The translations under genes were made by a program, and so were the position numbers. A stretch of 33,372 nt of DNA from JBPYFK01 sp051984675 (GTDB lineage: Bacteria > Actinomycetota > Actinomycetes > Mycobacteriales > Pseudonocardiaceae). The notes under the pieces are model-generated. The model was not told where the DNA came from. It saw only the letters and a program-made list of their open reading frames with translations, and did no database searches. Numbering within the stretch: the stretch's first letter is position 1; the number at the start of each line of letters is the position of its first letter. Positions 26,442 to 33,372 of the stretch are shown here, one piece after another. The stretch covers positions 1 through 33,372 of the forward strand of contig JBPYFK010000077.1 in assembly GCA_051984675.1 (NCBI GenBank), given 5' to 3'.

Positions 26442-26945
26442 GTGATCGCGGTCGTGGATGTCGAAGGTGATCGGCTTGAGCTGGCCATGGCGCGGTTGGC
26501 GACAGCTGACTCCAGCGGCCAGGAGCATCTGTTCTTCCGCATCAAGCTCGTACAGCACCTCTACGCGCAGGCGACGGACGCGGCGCTGGCTCCGCTGGGG
26601 TTGAACGCCGGGCGCTGGGTGGTACTGGTCACCATCCGGGACCATCCTGGCGCGTCCGGGGCGGAACTGGCGGCCCGGACGTTCCAGACCCCGCAGGCGC
26701 TCGGGTTGATCGCCGAACGCATGCAGGAAGCGGGACTGATCGAGCGGCGCCAGGGCACCGGGCGGACGGTGCGCCATCACCTGACCGTCGAGGGGACCGA
26801 GATGGTCGAGCGCGCCGCGGACGCGGTCCGCGAACTGGGGGCGGTGGCGCTCAACGGCCTCGACCACGAGGCTCGCCGGACGCTCGCGACCTCGCTCGAT
26901 GCTGTGATGCGCAACCTCAGTGACCGGGCGCAGTCGCCCGACTGA
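26442..26945 (+). CDS. MarR-family transcriptional regulator
   Basis: A 167-residue winged-helix regulator. HLFFRIKLVQHLYAQATDAAL forms the dimer helices, the reading helix lies in SGAELAARTFQTPQALGLI, and the wing in RRQGTGRTVRHHLTVEG. The ligand is unknown. GTG 26442 follows AAGGAG with only 1 nt between, which is too close; GTG 26454 in frame is the alternative. GAGCGTGATC occurs twice in the leader (26411 and 26438), a possible operator or part of the start duplication noted in the findings. Confidence 0.85.
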   Translation: MIAVVDVEGDRLELAMARLATADSSGQEHLFFRIKLVQHLYAQATDAALAPLGLNAGRWVVLVTIRDHPGASGAELAARTFQTPQALGLIAERMQEAGLIERRQGTGRTVRHHLTVEGTEMVERAADAVRELGAVALNGLDHEARRTLATSLDAVMRNLSDRAQSPD

Positions 26946-26980
26946 GCGAATCAGGGATGTGACGCCCGTCATAGTGCGTG

Positions 26981-26996
26981 CGGGTGATATCACCCG
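26981..26996. promoter_or_regulatory. perfect 16-bp palindrome, MarR-operator candidate
   Basis: CGGGTGATATCACCCG is an uninterrupted palindrome 35 bp after the MarR stop and about 70 bp before the next gene start. Its size and symmetry suit a dimeric regulator such as the MarR protein encoded just upstream. It has no loop, so it is unlikely to be a terminator. Confidence 0.55.
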
Positions 26997-27064
26997 GTAA
27001 ATCCACTGGAATGTGATCGCGGTCGCAGCGCTTTCGGGTGGTCATCGGCCAGGGTCAACGACCA

Positions 27065-27820
27065 ATGACTGCCCTGAACCAGCAGTGCACCTGGACGTTC
27101 CTGGACCGCGAATACCCCGAAGATCCCTACCCCGGGGCGCGCCCGGCGTGCTCGTTCGTGCATCTCGACGGGGTCGGCTACGCGGTTCAGCCAGACCGCA
27201 CCCACCCGTCCGGTTGGAGTGTGCTCGGCAGTGACCCGATCGACCTTGACCGCTGGTTGGGATACCAGGGCGTCGCCGGGCTGCGGCAGCGGTGGCCGGT
27301 ACTGGCGTACGGTTCCAACGCCTGCCCGGAGAAGATCACGTGGTTGCGGGAAAACCTCGGATTGCGCGGGCCGGTCGTGGTTCTGCGCGCGCGCTGCAAG
27401 GGGTTGGCGGCGGTGTGGTCCGCCGGCTATCGCAAGCGGGACGGCCAGCGTCCCGCGGTGCTCGCGGCGGCTCCGGGCATCGTCGAGGAGCACACGGTGT
27501 GGCTGGCGACTGCGGACCAGCGTCGCGTGCTCGACCGTTGCGAGGGACGTGGTCGCCGCTACCGTCTCGTGGAGCTGACGCCACCGACCGCGAACGTCCG
27601 GCTCGAAGACGGCAGTGTTCCGCGCGACCTGCTCGCCTACACCGCCGGCTCGGAGAAAGTGGCGCCGCTGCTGGTCGACGGGCGTCCCGTCCGGTGTGCC
27701 GAGCTTGCGCAGGACGGCGCGGCACGCCTGCGTGGAACTCCGGCCCGCACCGATGGACTGTCCTGCGTCGAGATCGCCGGCGAGCCAGCGACCCACAGCG
27801 TTCCGGTGTTGAGCGCGTAG
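27065..27820 (+). CDS. gamma-glutamylcyclotransferase-like protein
   Basis: A 251-residue protein of unknown function. VLAYGSNACPEKI matches the YGSN substrate loop of the gamma-glutamylcyclotransferase fold, and DRCEGRGRRYRLVEL carries the conserved catalytic-type Glu followed by Tyr. The N-terminal 70 residues (FLDREYPEDPYPGARPACSF) are outside that fold. Members cleave or cyclise gamma-glutamyl amines or act in peptide-antibiotic assembly (BtrG). ATG 27065 has AGGG upstream; GTG 27038 is also possible. It follows a MarR gene and a 16-bp palindrome, and may be that regulator's target. A TnpB element is inserted 26 bp after its stop. Confidence 0.65.
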   Translation: MTALNQQCTWTFLDREYPEDPYPGARPACSFVHLDGVGYAVQPDRTHPSGWSVLGSDPIDLDRWLGYQGVAGLRQRWPVLAYGSNACPEKITWLRENLGLRGPVVVLRARCKGLAAVWSAGYRKRDGQRPAVLAAAPGIVEEHTVWLATADQRRVLDRCEGRGRRYRLVELTPPTANVRLEDGSVPRDLLAYTAGSEKVAPLLVDGRPVRCAELAQDGAARLRGTPARTDGLSCVEIAGEPATHSVPVLSA

Positions 27821-27846
27821 TTCATGAGCAATCCAATCTGCGGATA

Positions 27847-27866
27847 CCCCGGCCTTCAGGACGGGG
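27847..27866 (+). repeat. left-end imperfect hairpin of the TnpB element
   Basis: CCCCGGCC (27847-27854) pairs with GGACGGGG (27859-27866) around a TTCA loop, with one G-A mismatch. It echoes the right-end hairpin at 29148-29167, as the subterminal hairpins of IS200/IS605 elements do. Confidence 0.7.
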
Positions 27867-29176
27867 AGGAGCAGACCCCGAGTGTTCTTCGGTGACCACG
27901 CGAGATCGCTGCTTACAAACTAGCCTGATATCATGTGAGCTGTGACTCGGACGCAGGTGAAGCGGGCGTATAAGTACCGCTTCTATCCCTCCGATGCGCA
28001 GCGAGGAGAGTTGCTGCGCACGTTCGGGTGCGTCCGCAAGGTGTACAACCTCGCGTTGGACGCGAGGACTCGCGCGTGGTTCACCGAGCAACGACGGGTG
28101 AACTACAACGAAACGTCGGCAATGCTGACCGAGTGGAAACGCTCGGAGGAGTTGGCGTTTCTTGGTGAGGTGTCGTCGGTTCCGTTGCAGCAGTGCTTGC
28201 GGCACCTTCAGGGTGCGTTCACGAGCTTTTTTGACAAGCGTGCGGCGTACCCGCGATTCAAGTCCCGTAAGCGCTCGAAGGCCTCGGCGGAATACACCAG
28301 GTCCGGGTTCAAGTACCGCGGCGGGCAGTTGACGCTGGCCAAGATGTCCAAGCCGCTGAATATCGTGTGGTCGCGTCCCCTTCCCGAGGGTGCGGAGCCG
28401 ACCACGGTCACGGTCTCCCGTGACAGCGCGGACCGGTGGTTCGTGTCCATGCTGGTGGAAACCAGCATCGAGCATCACGAGCCCACTGATCAGGCCGTGG
28501 GCGTCGATGCCGGGTTGACGTCGCTGGTGACGTTGTCGACCGGCGAGAAGGTCACCAACTCGAAACACGAGAAGCGGGACCGTGCCAAGCTGGCCCGCGC
28601 GCAGCGGAATCTGGCACGCAAGCAGAAGGGTTCCGCGAACAGGGACAAGGCTCGCCTTGCCGTCGCCGGCGTGCACGCGCGGATCAGCGACCGCAGGCGG
28701 GACAACCTGCACAAGGTCACTACTCGACTCGTCCGTGACAACCAAACGGTCGTGATCGAAGACCTCAATGTGCGAGGCATGGTGAGAAACCGGAGTCTGT
28801 CGCGCGCGATCAGCGATGCCGCGTGGTCGGAACTGCGGTCGATGCTGGAGTACAAGTGTGCGTGGTACGGGCGGGATTTGGTCGTGATCGACCGTTGGTT
28901 CCCCTCGTCCAAGACGTGTTCCGACTGCGGCAAGCTTACCGAGAGTCTGCCGCTGAACGTTCGGGATTGGACGTGTCAAGGCTGCGGCGCCCGGCACGAC
29001 CGGGACGTCAACGCGGCCCGCAACATCGTGGCCGCCGGGCTGGCGGTGTCGGCCTGTGGAGCTGGTGTGAGACCTCAACGGGAGTCCTCCCGGACGGGGC
29101 GACCGGTTGTGAAGCAGGAACCTTCCGGCGCGAGCCGGAAGGGGAATCCCTCGCCTTCAGGCGAGGGAGTGGTCAA
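27847..29176 (+). mobile_element. IS1341-type (IS200/IS605 group) TnpB-only element
   Basis: The element is bounded approximately by the left hairpin (from 27847) and the right hairpin with TCAAC (to 29176). It encodes TnpB but no TnpA Y1 transposase, so it depends on a transposase supplied elsewhere or is immobile. Left and right ends carry similar hairpins, both with a TTCA loop in CTTCAGG. It lies between the GGCT-like gene and kbl without interrupting either. Exact ends are inferred; no flanking direct repeat is expected for this group. Confidence 0.75.
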
Positions 29177-29219
29177 CAAGTCCATCGTGGCCCCTAATCG
29201 GCCCAACGTCCGTTCTTGA
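27942..29219 (+). CDS. tnpB: TnpB RNA-guided nuclease (IS605 OrfB family)
   Basis: A 425-residue TnpB, ancestor-type of Cas12. The N-terminal helix-turn-helix/OrfB_IS605 domain begins KRAYKYRFYPSDAQ. RuvC residues are Asp189 (GVDAGLTSL), Glu273 (VIEDLNVRGM) and Asp355 (RDVNAARNI). The zinc finger has Cys326/Cys329 and Cys345/Cys348. All catalytic residues are present, so the protein should be active. Start is GTG 27942 with a weak ribosome-binding site. From about residue 390 the frame runs through the omega-RNA structure and stops 43 bp beyond the element's end, overlapping the 3' end of kbl on the other strand. The last 20 to 25 residues are therefore unlikely to be functional. Confidence 0.92.
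   Translation: MTRTQVKRAYKYRFYPSDAQRGELLRTFGCVRKVYNLALDARTRAWFTEQRRVNYNETSAMLTEWKRSEELAFLGEVSSVPLQQCLRHLQGAFTSFFDKRAAYPRFKSRKRSKASAEYTRSGFKYRGGQLTLAKMSKPLNIVWSRPLPEGAEPTTVTVSRDSADRWFVSMLVETSIEHHEPTDQAVGVDAGLTSLVTLSTGEKVTNSKHEKRDRAKLARAQRNLARKQKGSANRDKARLAVAGVHARISDRRRDNLHKVTTRLVRDNQTVVIEDLNVRGMVRNRSLSRAISDAAWSELRSMLEYKCAWYGRDLVVIDRWFPSSKTCSDCGKLTESLPLNVRDWTCQGCGARHDRDVNAARNIVAAGLAVSACGAGVRPQRESSRTGRPVVKQEPSGASRKGNPSPSGEGVVNKSIVAPNRPNVRS
29090..29196 (+). ncRNA. predicted omega-RNA (reRNA) 3' scaffold and guide
   Basis: CCTTCCGGC (29121-29129) pairs with GCCGGAAGG (29134-29142) closed by a GCGA tetraloop of GNRA type. CCCTCGCC (29148-29155) pairs with GGCGAGGG (29160-29167) around TTCA. TCAAC ends at 29176, after which the guide would be about 20 nt of host flank (from 29177). 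This is the known organisation of TnpB omega-RNA at the right end of IS200/IS605 elements. The 5' limit is not determined; it overlaps the tnpB coding end. Confidence 0.6.
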
Positions 29220-30441
29220 CGAGCCTCTCATTGTGGCCGGCAGCCAGCCTCGTGACCGCCTGGGCGGTCAACGTGTCGCGGACCTCGGCGAACGAGCGGG
29301 CGGCCAGCTCGACATCCTCTGCCTTGTGCGCGGCTGACAGCTGCACGCGAATCCGGGCCTTGCCTTCCGGCACCACCGGGTAGGAAAACGGGATCACGTA
29401 GATTCCCTTGGCTACCAACGCGTCCGCCATGCGTGCGGCCAGCGCGGCATCCCCGATCATGACAGGGACGATCGGGTGCTCTCCGGGCAGCACGTCGAAA
29501 CCGTGCTCGATCATCCGGGAACGGAACAGCCGCGTGTTCTCCCATAGCCGCCGACGTTGGCTGTCCGTTGTGGACAGAAGGTCCAGCACCTTCAACGAAG
29601 CGCCGACGATCGCGGGCGCCAGGGAGTTGGAGAACAGGTACGGTCGGGAACGCTGGCGCAGCAGCTCGACGATTTCCGCCCGCCCGCCGACGTAGCCGCC
29701 GCTGGCGCCGCCGAGCGCCTTGCCGAGCGTGCCGGTCAGGATATCCACCTTGTCCGCGACACCGAACAGCTCGGGCGTACCGCGACCGTGCTCGCCGACG
29801 AACCCGACCGCGTGCGAGTCATCCACCATGACCAGTGCCTGGTGGCGCTGGGCGAGTTCGCAGATCTCGTCGAGCGGGGCGACGTACCCGTCCATGGAGA
29901 ACACGCCGTCGGTGACCACCAGCCGGTATCGCGCGTCGGCGGCTTCCTTGAGGCGCCGTTCCAGCTCTCCCATGTCCCGGTTGGCGTACCGCATCCGGCG
30001 GGCCTTGCACAGGCGGATACCGTCGATGATGCTGGCATGGTTGAGCTCGTCGGAGATCACCGCATCACGGTCGGACAGCAGCGTCTCGAACACACCGCCG
30101 TTGGCGTCGAAACACGAGCTGTACAGGATGGTGTCCTCGGTGCGCAGGAACCCCGAAAGCCGGCGTTCCAACTCCTTGTGCGGTCCCTGGGTTCCGCAGA
30201 TGAACCGGACCGACGCCATGCCGAAGCCCCAACGGTCCATCGCCTCCTTGGCGGCCGCGATGACGTCGGGATGGTCGGCCAGCCCGAGGTAGTTGTTCGC
30301 GCAGAAGTTCAGCAGTTCGGCGCCGCCGACCTGGATGCCAGCCGCCTGCGCGCTGCCCAGGACACGCTCTTCCTTGTACAGCCCGGACTCGCGGATTCCG
30401 CCCAGCTGCGCGCGTAGATCTTCGCGGATGCTGTCGAACAT
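29194..30441 (-). CDS. kbl: glycine C-acetyltransferase (2-amino-3-ketobutyrate CoA ligase)
   Basis: A 415-residue PLP enzyme that splits 2-amino-3-ketobutyrate with CoA into glycine and acetyl-CoA, completing threonine breakdown started by Tdh. PLP-binding Lys241 is in TGTLGKALGG, near Lys244 of E. coli Kbl; VDDSHAVGF and ISDELNHASI are also conserved. GAGGAGGC precedes the ATG. It lies 50 bp after tdh on the same strand. About 20 residues follow the usual C-terminus (after SFAEVRDTL). Its stop lies 17 bp from the TnpB element and its end overlaps the tnpB stop region by 26 bp. Confidence 0.94.
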   Translation of the reverse strand: MFDSIREDLRAQLGGIRESGLYKEERVLGSAQAAGIQVGGAELLNFCANNYLGLADHPDVIAAAKEAMDRWGFGMASVRFICGTQGPHKELERRLSGFLRTEDTILYSSCFDANGGVFETLLSDRDAVISDELNHASIIDGIRLCKARRMRYANRDMGELERRLKEAADARYRLVVTDGVFSMDGYVAPLDEICELAQRHQALVMVDDSHAVGFVGEHGRGTPELFGVADKVDILTGTLGKALGGASGGYVGGRAEIVELLRQRSRPYLFSNSLAPAIVGASLKVLDLLSTTDSQRRRLWENTRLFRSRMIEHGFDVLPGEHPIVPVMIGDAALAARMADALVAKGIYVIPFSYPVVPEGKARIRVQLSAAHKAEDVELAARSFAEVRDTLTAQAVTRLAAGHNERLVKNGRWAD

Positions 30442-30491
30442 GGTGCCTCCTCGACCCTCCTCAGTGGACAGTTCAACGCCGGGGAAACGTC

Positions 30492-31544
30492 TCAGGGGGA
30501 CGTCTCAGGGGCAACCGGACGGGTCCAGTCGATGACGACCTTTCCGCAGTCCCCGGAACGCGCGGCGGCGAACGCGTCCTCGTGCTGGGCGTAACCGAAC
30601 CGGTCGGTGATCACCGGTCGGATGTCCAGGCCGCTTTGCAGCAGCGCCGACATCGCGTACCAGGTCTCGTACATCTCCCGGCCGTAGATCCCCTTGATGG
30701 TCAGCATCCGGGTCACGATCCGGGACACCTCCAGCGGCACCGGCGAGGTGGGCAGTCCCAGCGCGGCGATCCGCCCACCGTGGGTCATGTTGTCGATCAT
30801 GTCCCGGAGCGCCTCGGGGCGGCCGGACATCTCCAGCCCGACGTCGAATCCCTCGCGCATCCCGAGTTGGCGCTGCGCCTGCCGGATGGTGGTGGTGCGG
30901 ACGTCCACGGCCAGGCTGACGTCGACCGCACGCGCCAGCGCCAGCCGGTAGTCGCTGACATCCGTGATCACCACGTTGCGCGCACCCGCGTGCCGGGCGA
31001 CCGCCGCGGCCATGATCCCGATCGGGCCAGCGCCGGTGATCAGCACGTCTTCCCCGAGCACGGGGAAGCTCAGCGCGGTGTGCACGGCGTTGCCGAACGG
31101 ATCGAAGACCGCCGCCACGTCGAGTTCCACGGGCTGCTGGTGCACCCAGACGTTGGACGCCGACAGGGCGACGTACTCGGCGAACGCGCCATCGGTGTGC
31201 ACGCCCAGCCCGGTGGTCCGAATGCACAGGTGCCGGCGCCCCGCCATGCAGTTGCGGCAGGTTCCGCAGACCAGGTGGCCCTCGCCGCTGACCAGGCTGC
31301 CGAGGTCGACACCGTGCACGCCCGGCCCGGCCTGGACGACCTCGCCCACGAACTCGTGCCCGACGACCAGCGGCGCCGGCACGGTCCGCGCCGCCCACCC
31401 GTCCCAGGCGTCGATGTGCAGATCGGTGCCGCAGATCCCGGTGCGCAGGACCCGGATCAGCACCTCGTCGCTGTCGACCTCCGGCTCGGGCACCTCGGTC
31501 AGCCGTAGCCCGGGAGTCGCGGCGTCGGTCACCAACGCTTTCAT
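30492..31544 (-). CDS. tdh: L-threonine 3-dehydrogenase
   Basis: A 350-residue zinc-dependent medium-chain dehydrogenase that oxidises L-threonine to 2-amino-3-ketobutyrate with NAD. Catalytic zinc ligands include Cys38 (TGICGTDLH) and the GHEFVGEV histidine-glutamate; structural zinc ligands lie in CGTCRNCMAGRRHLC. The Rossmann motif is GAGPIGIMAA. Starting at ATG 31544 makes Cys38 match E. coli Tdh exactly; a TTG at 31553 is less likely. First gene of the tdh-kbl pair. It diverges from a LysR regulator, the usual arrangement for a LysR target. Confidence 0.93.
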   Translation of the reverse strand: MKALVTDAATPGLRLTEVPEPEVDSDEVLIRVLRTGICGTDLHIDAWDGWAARTVPAPLVVGHEFVGEVVQAGPGVHGVDLGSLVSGEGHLVCGTCRNCMAGRRHLCIRTTGLGVHTDGAFAEYVALSASNVWVHQQPVELDVAAVFDPFGNAVHTALSFPVLGEDVLITGAGPIGIMAAAVARHAGARNVVITDVSDYRLALARAVDVSLAVDVRTTTIRQAQRQLGMREGFDVGLEMSGRPEALRDMIDNMTHGGRIAALGLPTSPVPLEVSRIVTRMLTIKGIYGREMYETWYAMSALLQSGLDIRPVITDRFGYAQHEDAFAAARSGDCGKVVIDWTRPVAPETSP

Positions 31545-31652
31545 GCCGCTCAATGTCGGTGATCGACGGTCGTTAAGTCCATCGACGATTTCTCGAAAGC
31601 TTTTTCAGTGCAGCTTTACAGCGCAGTTCGCCGGCTGCCAGGATGTGCGCTC

Positions 31653-32594
31653 GTGATCGACCCCCGACGGCTCCGAGTGCTGCGCGCCCTGGCTGATCAC
31701 CGCACGGTGACGGCCGCCGCGAAGAGCCTGTACCTCACGCCGTCGGCGGTGTCGCAGCAGCTCGCCTCACTGGAGGCCGAGGTGGGCCAGCAGCTGCTGG
31801 ACCGGCGCGGCCGGGCAGTGCGGCTGACCGCGGCCGGCGAGGTTCTCGCGTCCCACGCGGGTGTGGTGGCGGCGCAACTCGAACGCGCACAGGCCGACCT
31901 CGCCGCGTGCGCTTCGGGCGCGGCGGGTGAGGTCACCGTGGCCGCCTTCGCCACCGGGATCACCATGCTGGTCGCGCCCGCCATCGCGGAGCTAGCCGCC
32001 ACGGCGCCTCGGGTGGACGTGCGGGTGCGTGACGTTGAGGGCCACGCTAGCGTGCCGATGCTGCTCTCCGGCGAGGCGGATGTCGCTGTCGCGATGGACT
32101 ACCGTGGCGCGCCGCGGGACTCTGACGAACGGGTGGTTCGGATGCCGCTGTTCTCCGAACCGTTCGACATCGTGCTGCCCGCCAGCCACCGGCTGGCGAC
32201 CGCTTCGCCCGAGCCCGTGCCGCTGGCGGATCTGGCGGAGGAATCCTGGATCACGCCCTGGCCCGGCAATCCCTGCCACGACGTGCTGCTGCTGGCGTGC
32301 GAGCATGCGGGGTTCGAACCGCACACGCACCACCTCTCCGATGACTTCCGGGCGGTGATCGCACTGGTCGCCGCCGGGGCGGGGGTGGCGCTGGTGCCGC
32401 GGTCAGCCCTGACCGCACCCCCGCCTTCGGCCTGCGGGGCGGCGAACGCCATGCCCGCTGACATCGTCTCCCGGCCCGCGTACGGCAGCCCGCGACGCAG
32501 CGTGTTCGCCGCGCTGCGTCGGGGCAGCGAGCGTCACCCGCTGCACGCCGTCCTGCTGGAGGCACTCCAGCACGCCGCCCACCGGCTGGTCTGA
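31653..32594 (+). CDS. LysR-family transcriptional regulator
   Basis: A 313-residue LysR regulator. The N-terminal helix-turn-helix reads LRVLRALADHRTVTAAAKSL, then LTPSAVSQQLASLE; the C-terminal periplasmic-binding-like effector domain (from about 95) includes PLFSEPFDIVLPASHRLA and VIALVAAGAGVALVPRSAL. GTG 31653 (CAGGA upstream) places the fold at a normal distance from the start; the frame is open from 31608. It diverges from tdh-kbl and precedes a GlnA4-like gene on its own strand, so it may control threonine or amine nitrogen use. The effector is unknown. Confidence 0.88.
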   Translation: MIDPRRLRVLRALADHRTVTAAAKSLYLTPSAVSQQLASLEAEVGQQLLDRRGRAVRLTAAGEVLASHAGVVAAQLERAQADLAACASGAAGEVTVAAFATGITMLVAPAIAELAATAPRVDVRVRDVEGHASVPMLLSGEADVAVAMDYRGAPRDSDERVVRMPLFSEPFDIVLPASHRLATASPEPVPLADLAEESWITPWPGNPCHDVLLLACEHAGFEPHTHHLSDDFRAVIALVAAGAGVALVPRSALTAPPPSACGAANAMPADIVSRPAYGSPRRSVFAALRRGSERHPLHAVLLEALQHAAHRLV

Positions 32595-32643
32595 CTCGCA
32601 GCGGTGCGGATAGCTCAAAAGGTATGAACTAGTTCCTTTCGTT

Positions 32644-32659
32644 CGGACGTGTTCGTCCG
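32644..32659 (+). terminator. short hairpin after the LysR gene
   Basis: CGGACG (32644-32649) pairs with CGTCCG (32654-32659) around TGTT, 50 bp after the LysR stop. Just before it, GAACTAGTTC (32626-32635) is a separate 10-bp palindrome. The hairpin is short and lacks a strong U-tract. Confidence 0.45.
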
Positions 32660-32694
32660 CCTCTGTCGTCTTGTCATCACGCCTTCATGGGTCG

Positions 32695-32723
32695 TTGACA
32701 CCGGGTCGGTCTGCTGCTTCCAT
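32695..32723 (+). promoter_or_regulatory. possible promoter of the GlnA4-like gene
   Basis: TTGACA at 32695-32700 is a perfect -35. The hexamer 17 bp later (TTCCAT, 32718-32723) is a poor -10, so the box may be another nearby sequence. The position, about 75 nt before the start codon, suits a promoter independent of the LysR gene. Confidence 0.35.
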
Positions 32724-32798
32724 GTGGCGTCAAAGGTCTATGAATGGTCCAATGCTGCGCGGGTTGTCCGGTGCACACGCCAGTCGAAGGAGAGGCCG

Positions 32799-33372
32799 GT
32801 GGACGAGAACCCATCAGTTCCCAGCGGGGAAGCGCTGAGTGTCGACGGCTTGCGGCGCCTGGTCGAGTCGGGGCGGATCGACACCGTCCTGGTCGCGATG
32901 ACCGACATGCAAGGTCGGCTCCAGGGCAAGCGCTGCTCGGCGCGCTATTTCCTGGAGGAGGTCCTCGCGCACGGGACCGACGCATGCAGCTACCTCCTGG
33001 CTGTTGACGTCGAGATGAACACTGTGGACGGATACGCGATGTCGTCCTGGGAAACCGGATACGGCGACTTCGTCCTCCGTCCCGACCTGGGAACCCTGCG
33101 GATCGTCCCGTGGCACGAAGCGACTGCCCTGGTGCTGTGCGACGTCCTGTGGGAGTCCGGCCATCCCGTCCCGCAGTCGCCCCGGCAGGTACTCCGGCGG
33201 CAGCTCGACCGGCTCGCCGAGCTGGGCCTGACCGCGTACGTGGGGACCGAGCTGGAGTTCCTGGCTTTCCGGGACAGTTTCGAGCAGGCGGCGCGCAAGG
33301 GCTACCGCGATCTCGAACCCGCCAATCAGTACAATGTGGACTATTCGCTGCTGGGTACCGGGCGGATCGAAC
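32799..33372 (+). CDS. glnA4: GlnA4-like gamma-glutamyl-amine synthetase (partial, cut by window end)
   Basis: The N-terminal 191 residues of a glutamine-synthetase-family enzyme. DMQGRLQGKR, EMNTVDGYAMSSW, GYGDF, GTELEF (metal-binding Glu) and NQYNVDYS follow the GlnA4 type, shown in Streptomyces to form gamma-glutamylethanolamide from glutamate and ethanolamine; related GlnA3 acts on polyamines. This is not a housekeeping glutamine synthetase. GTG 32799 is preceded by GAAGGAGAGG. The gene continues beyond 33372. Distinguishing ethanolamine from polyamine use needs the missing C-terminal part and the downstream genes. Confidence 0.85.
   Translation, partial: MDENPSVPSGEALSVDGLRRLVESGRIDTVLVAMTDMQGRLQGKRCSARYFLEEVLAHGTDACSYLLAVDVEMNTVDGYAMSSWETGYGDFVLRPDLGTLRIVPWHEATALVLCDVLWESGHPVPQSPRQVLRRQLDRLAELGLTAYVGTELEFLAFRDSFEQAARKGYRDLEPANQYNVDYSLLGTGRIE

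Noticed and set aside
27838..27870. Right end of a second, older TnpB element
   Set aside because: The hairpin looks like a right end, but it is just as well explained as the left subterminal hairpin of the element at 27847-29176, and no second TnpB relic is nearby.
27822..29078. A 418-codon minus-strand frame opposite tnpB
   Set aside because: The tnpB strand has RuvC and zinc-finger residues in order; the minus-strand product has none.
32311..32320. GGTTCGAACC, resembling a tRNA T-arm
   Set aside because: It lies within the LysR coding sequence, and no acceptor, D-arm or anticodon stem surrounds it.

Overview
The window is high-GC actinobacterial chromosome. Codon third positions are mostly G or C, GTG and TTG starts are common, and several genes have typical actinomycete forms: a MarP-type membrane serine protease, a DevR/DosR-like regulator, a 7Fe FdxA ferredoxin, a P450 with its own 3Fe-4S ferredoxin, and a GlnA4-like glutamine-synthetase homologue. 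A member of the Pseudonocardiaceae (Saccharopolyspora or Amycolatopsis type) fits best. That placement is inference from gene style, not from a marker gene. I saw no rRNA, tRNA, CRISPR array or recognisable riboswitch.

Layout. 170-3837: a DUF1772 membrane protein diverges from a three-gene inositol-type catabolic operon (IolE-like isomerase, IolG-like dehydrogenase, IolH-like isomerase) behind a LacI-style operator. 3989-8264: an extended SDR epimerase, a small lipoprotein, glutamate decarboxylase and MarP; the last two suggest an acid-stress neighbourhood. 8527-12605: a small membrane protein, a polyol-type MFS permease with its DeoR-family regulator (both promoters carry the same 15-bp-spaced operator), a tiny membrane protein and a PAP2 phosphatase. 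12634-18042: a compact minus-strand operon that reads, from its upstream end, an MprF-like aminoacyl-lipid synthase, a membrane-anchored esterase, the two subunits of a FetAB-type ABC exporter and an alpha/beta hydrolase.

18135-21727: an SDR oxidoreductase diverges from FdxA, then a TetR regulator diverges from a P450-ferredoxin pair that ends in a strong hairpin. 21898-26367: a DevR-like response regulator and a 1243-residue soluble hybrid kinase with a HAMP array of 92-residue units, a GAF domain, kinase domains and a C-terminal receiver. 26442-27820: a MarR regulator, then a perfect 16-bp palindrome and a gamma-glutamylcyclotransferase-like protein. 27847-29176: a TnpB-only IS1341-type element with intact RuvC residues and a 3' omega-RNA structure. 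29194-33372: the threonine-to-glycine operon tdh-kbl, a divergent LysR regulator, and the start of a GlnA4-like gamma-glutamyl-amine synthetase cut by the window edge.

Three convergent gene junctions (3822-3858, 7047-7090, 19348-19411) each hold short tandem duplications of 16-19 bp. The items most worth a second look are the TnpB/omega-RNA element, the poly-HAMP kinase beside a DevR-like regulator, the DeoR operator pair, and the aminoacyl-lipid synthase/esterase operon.
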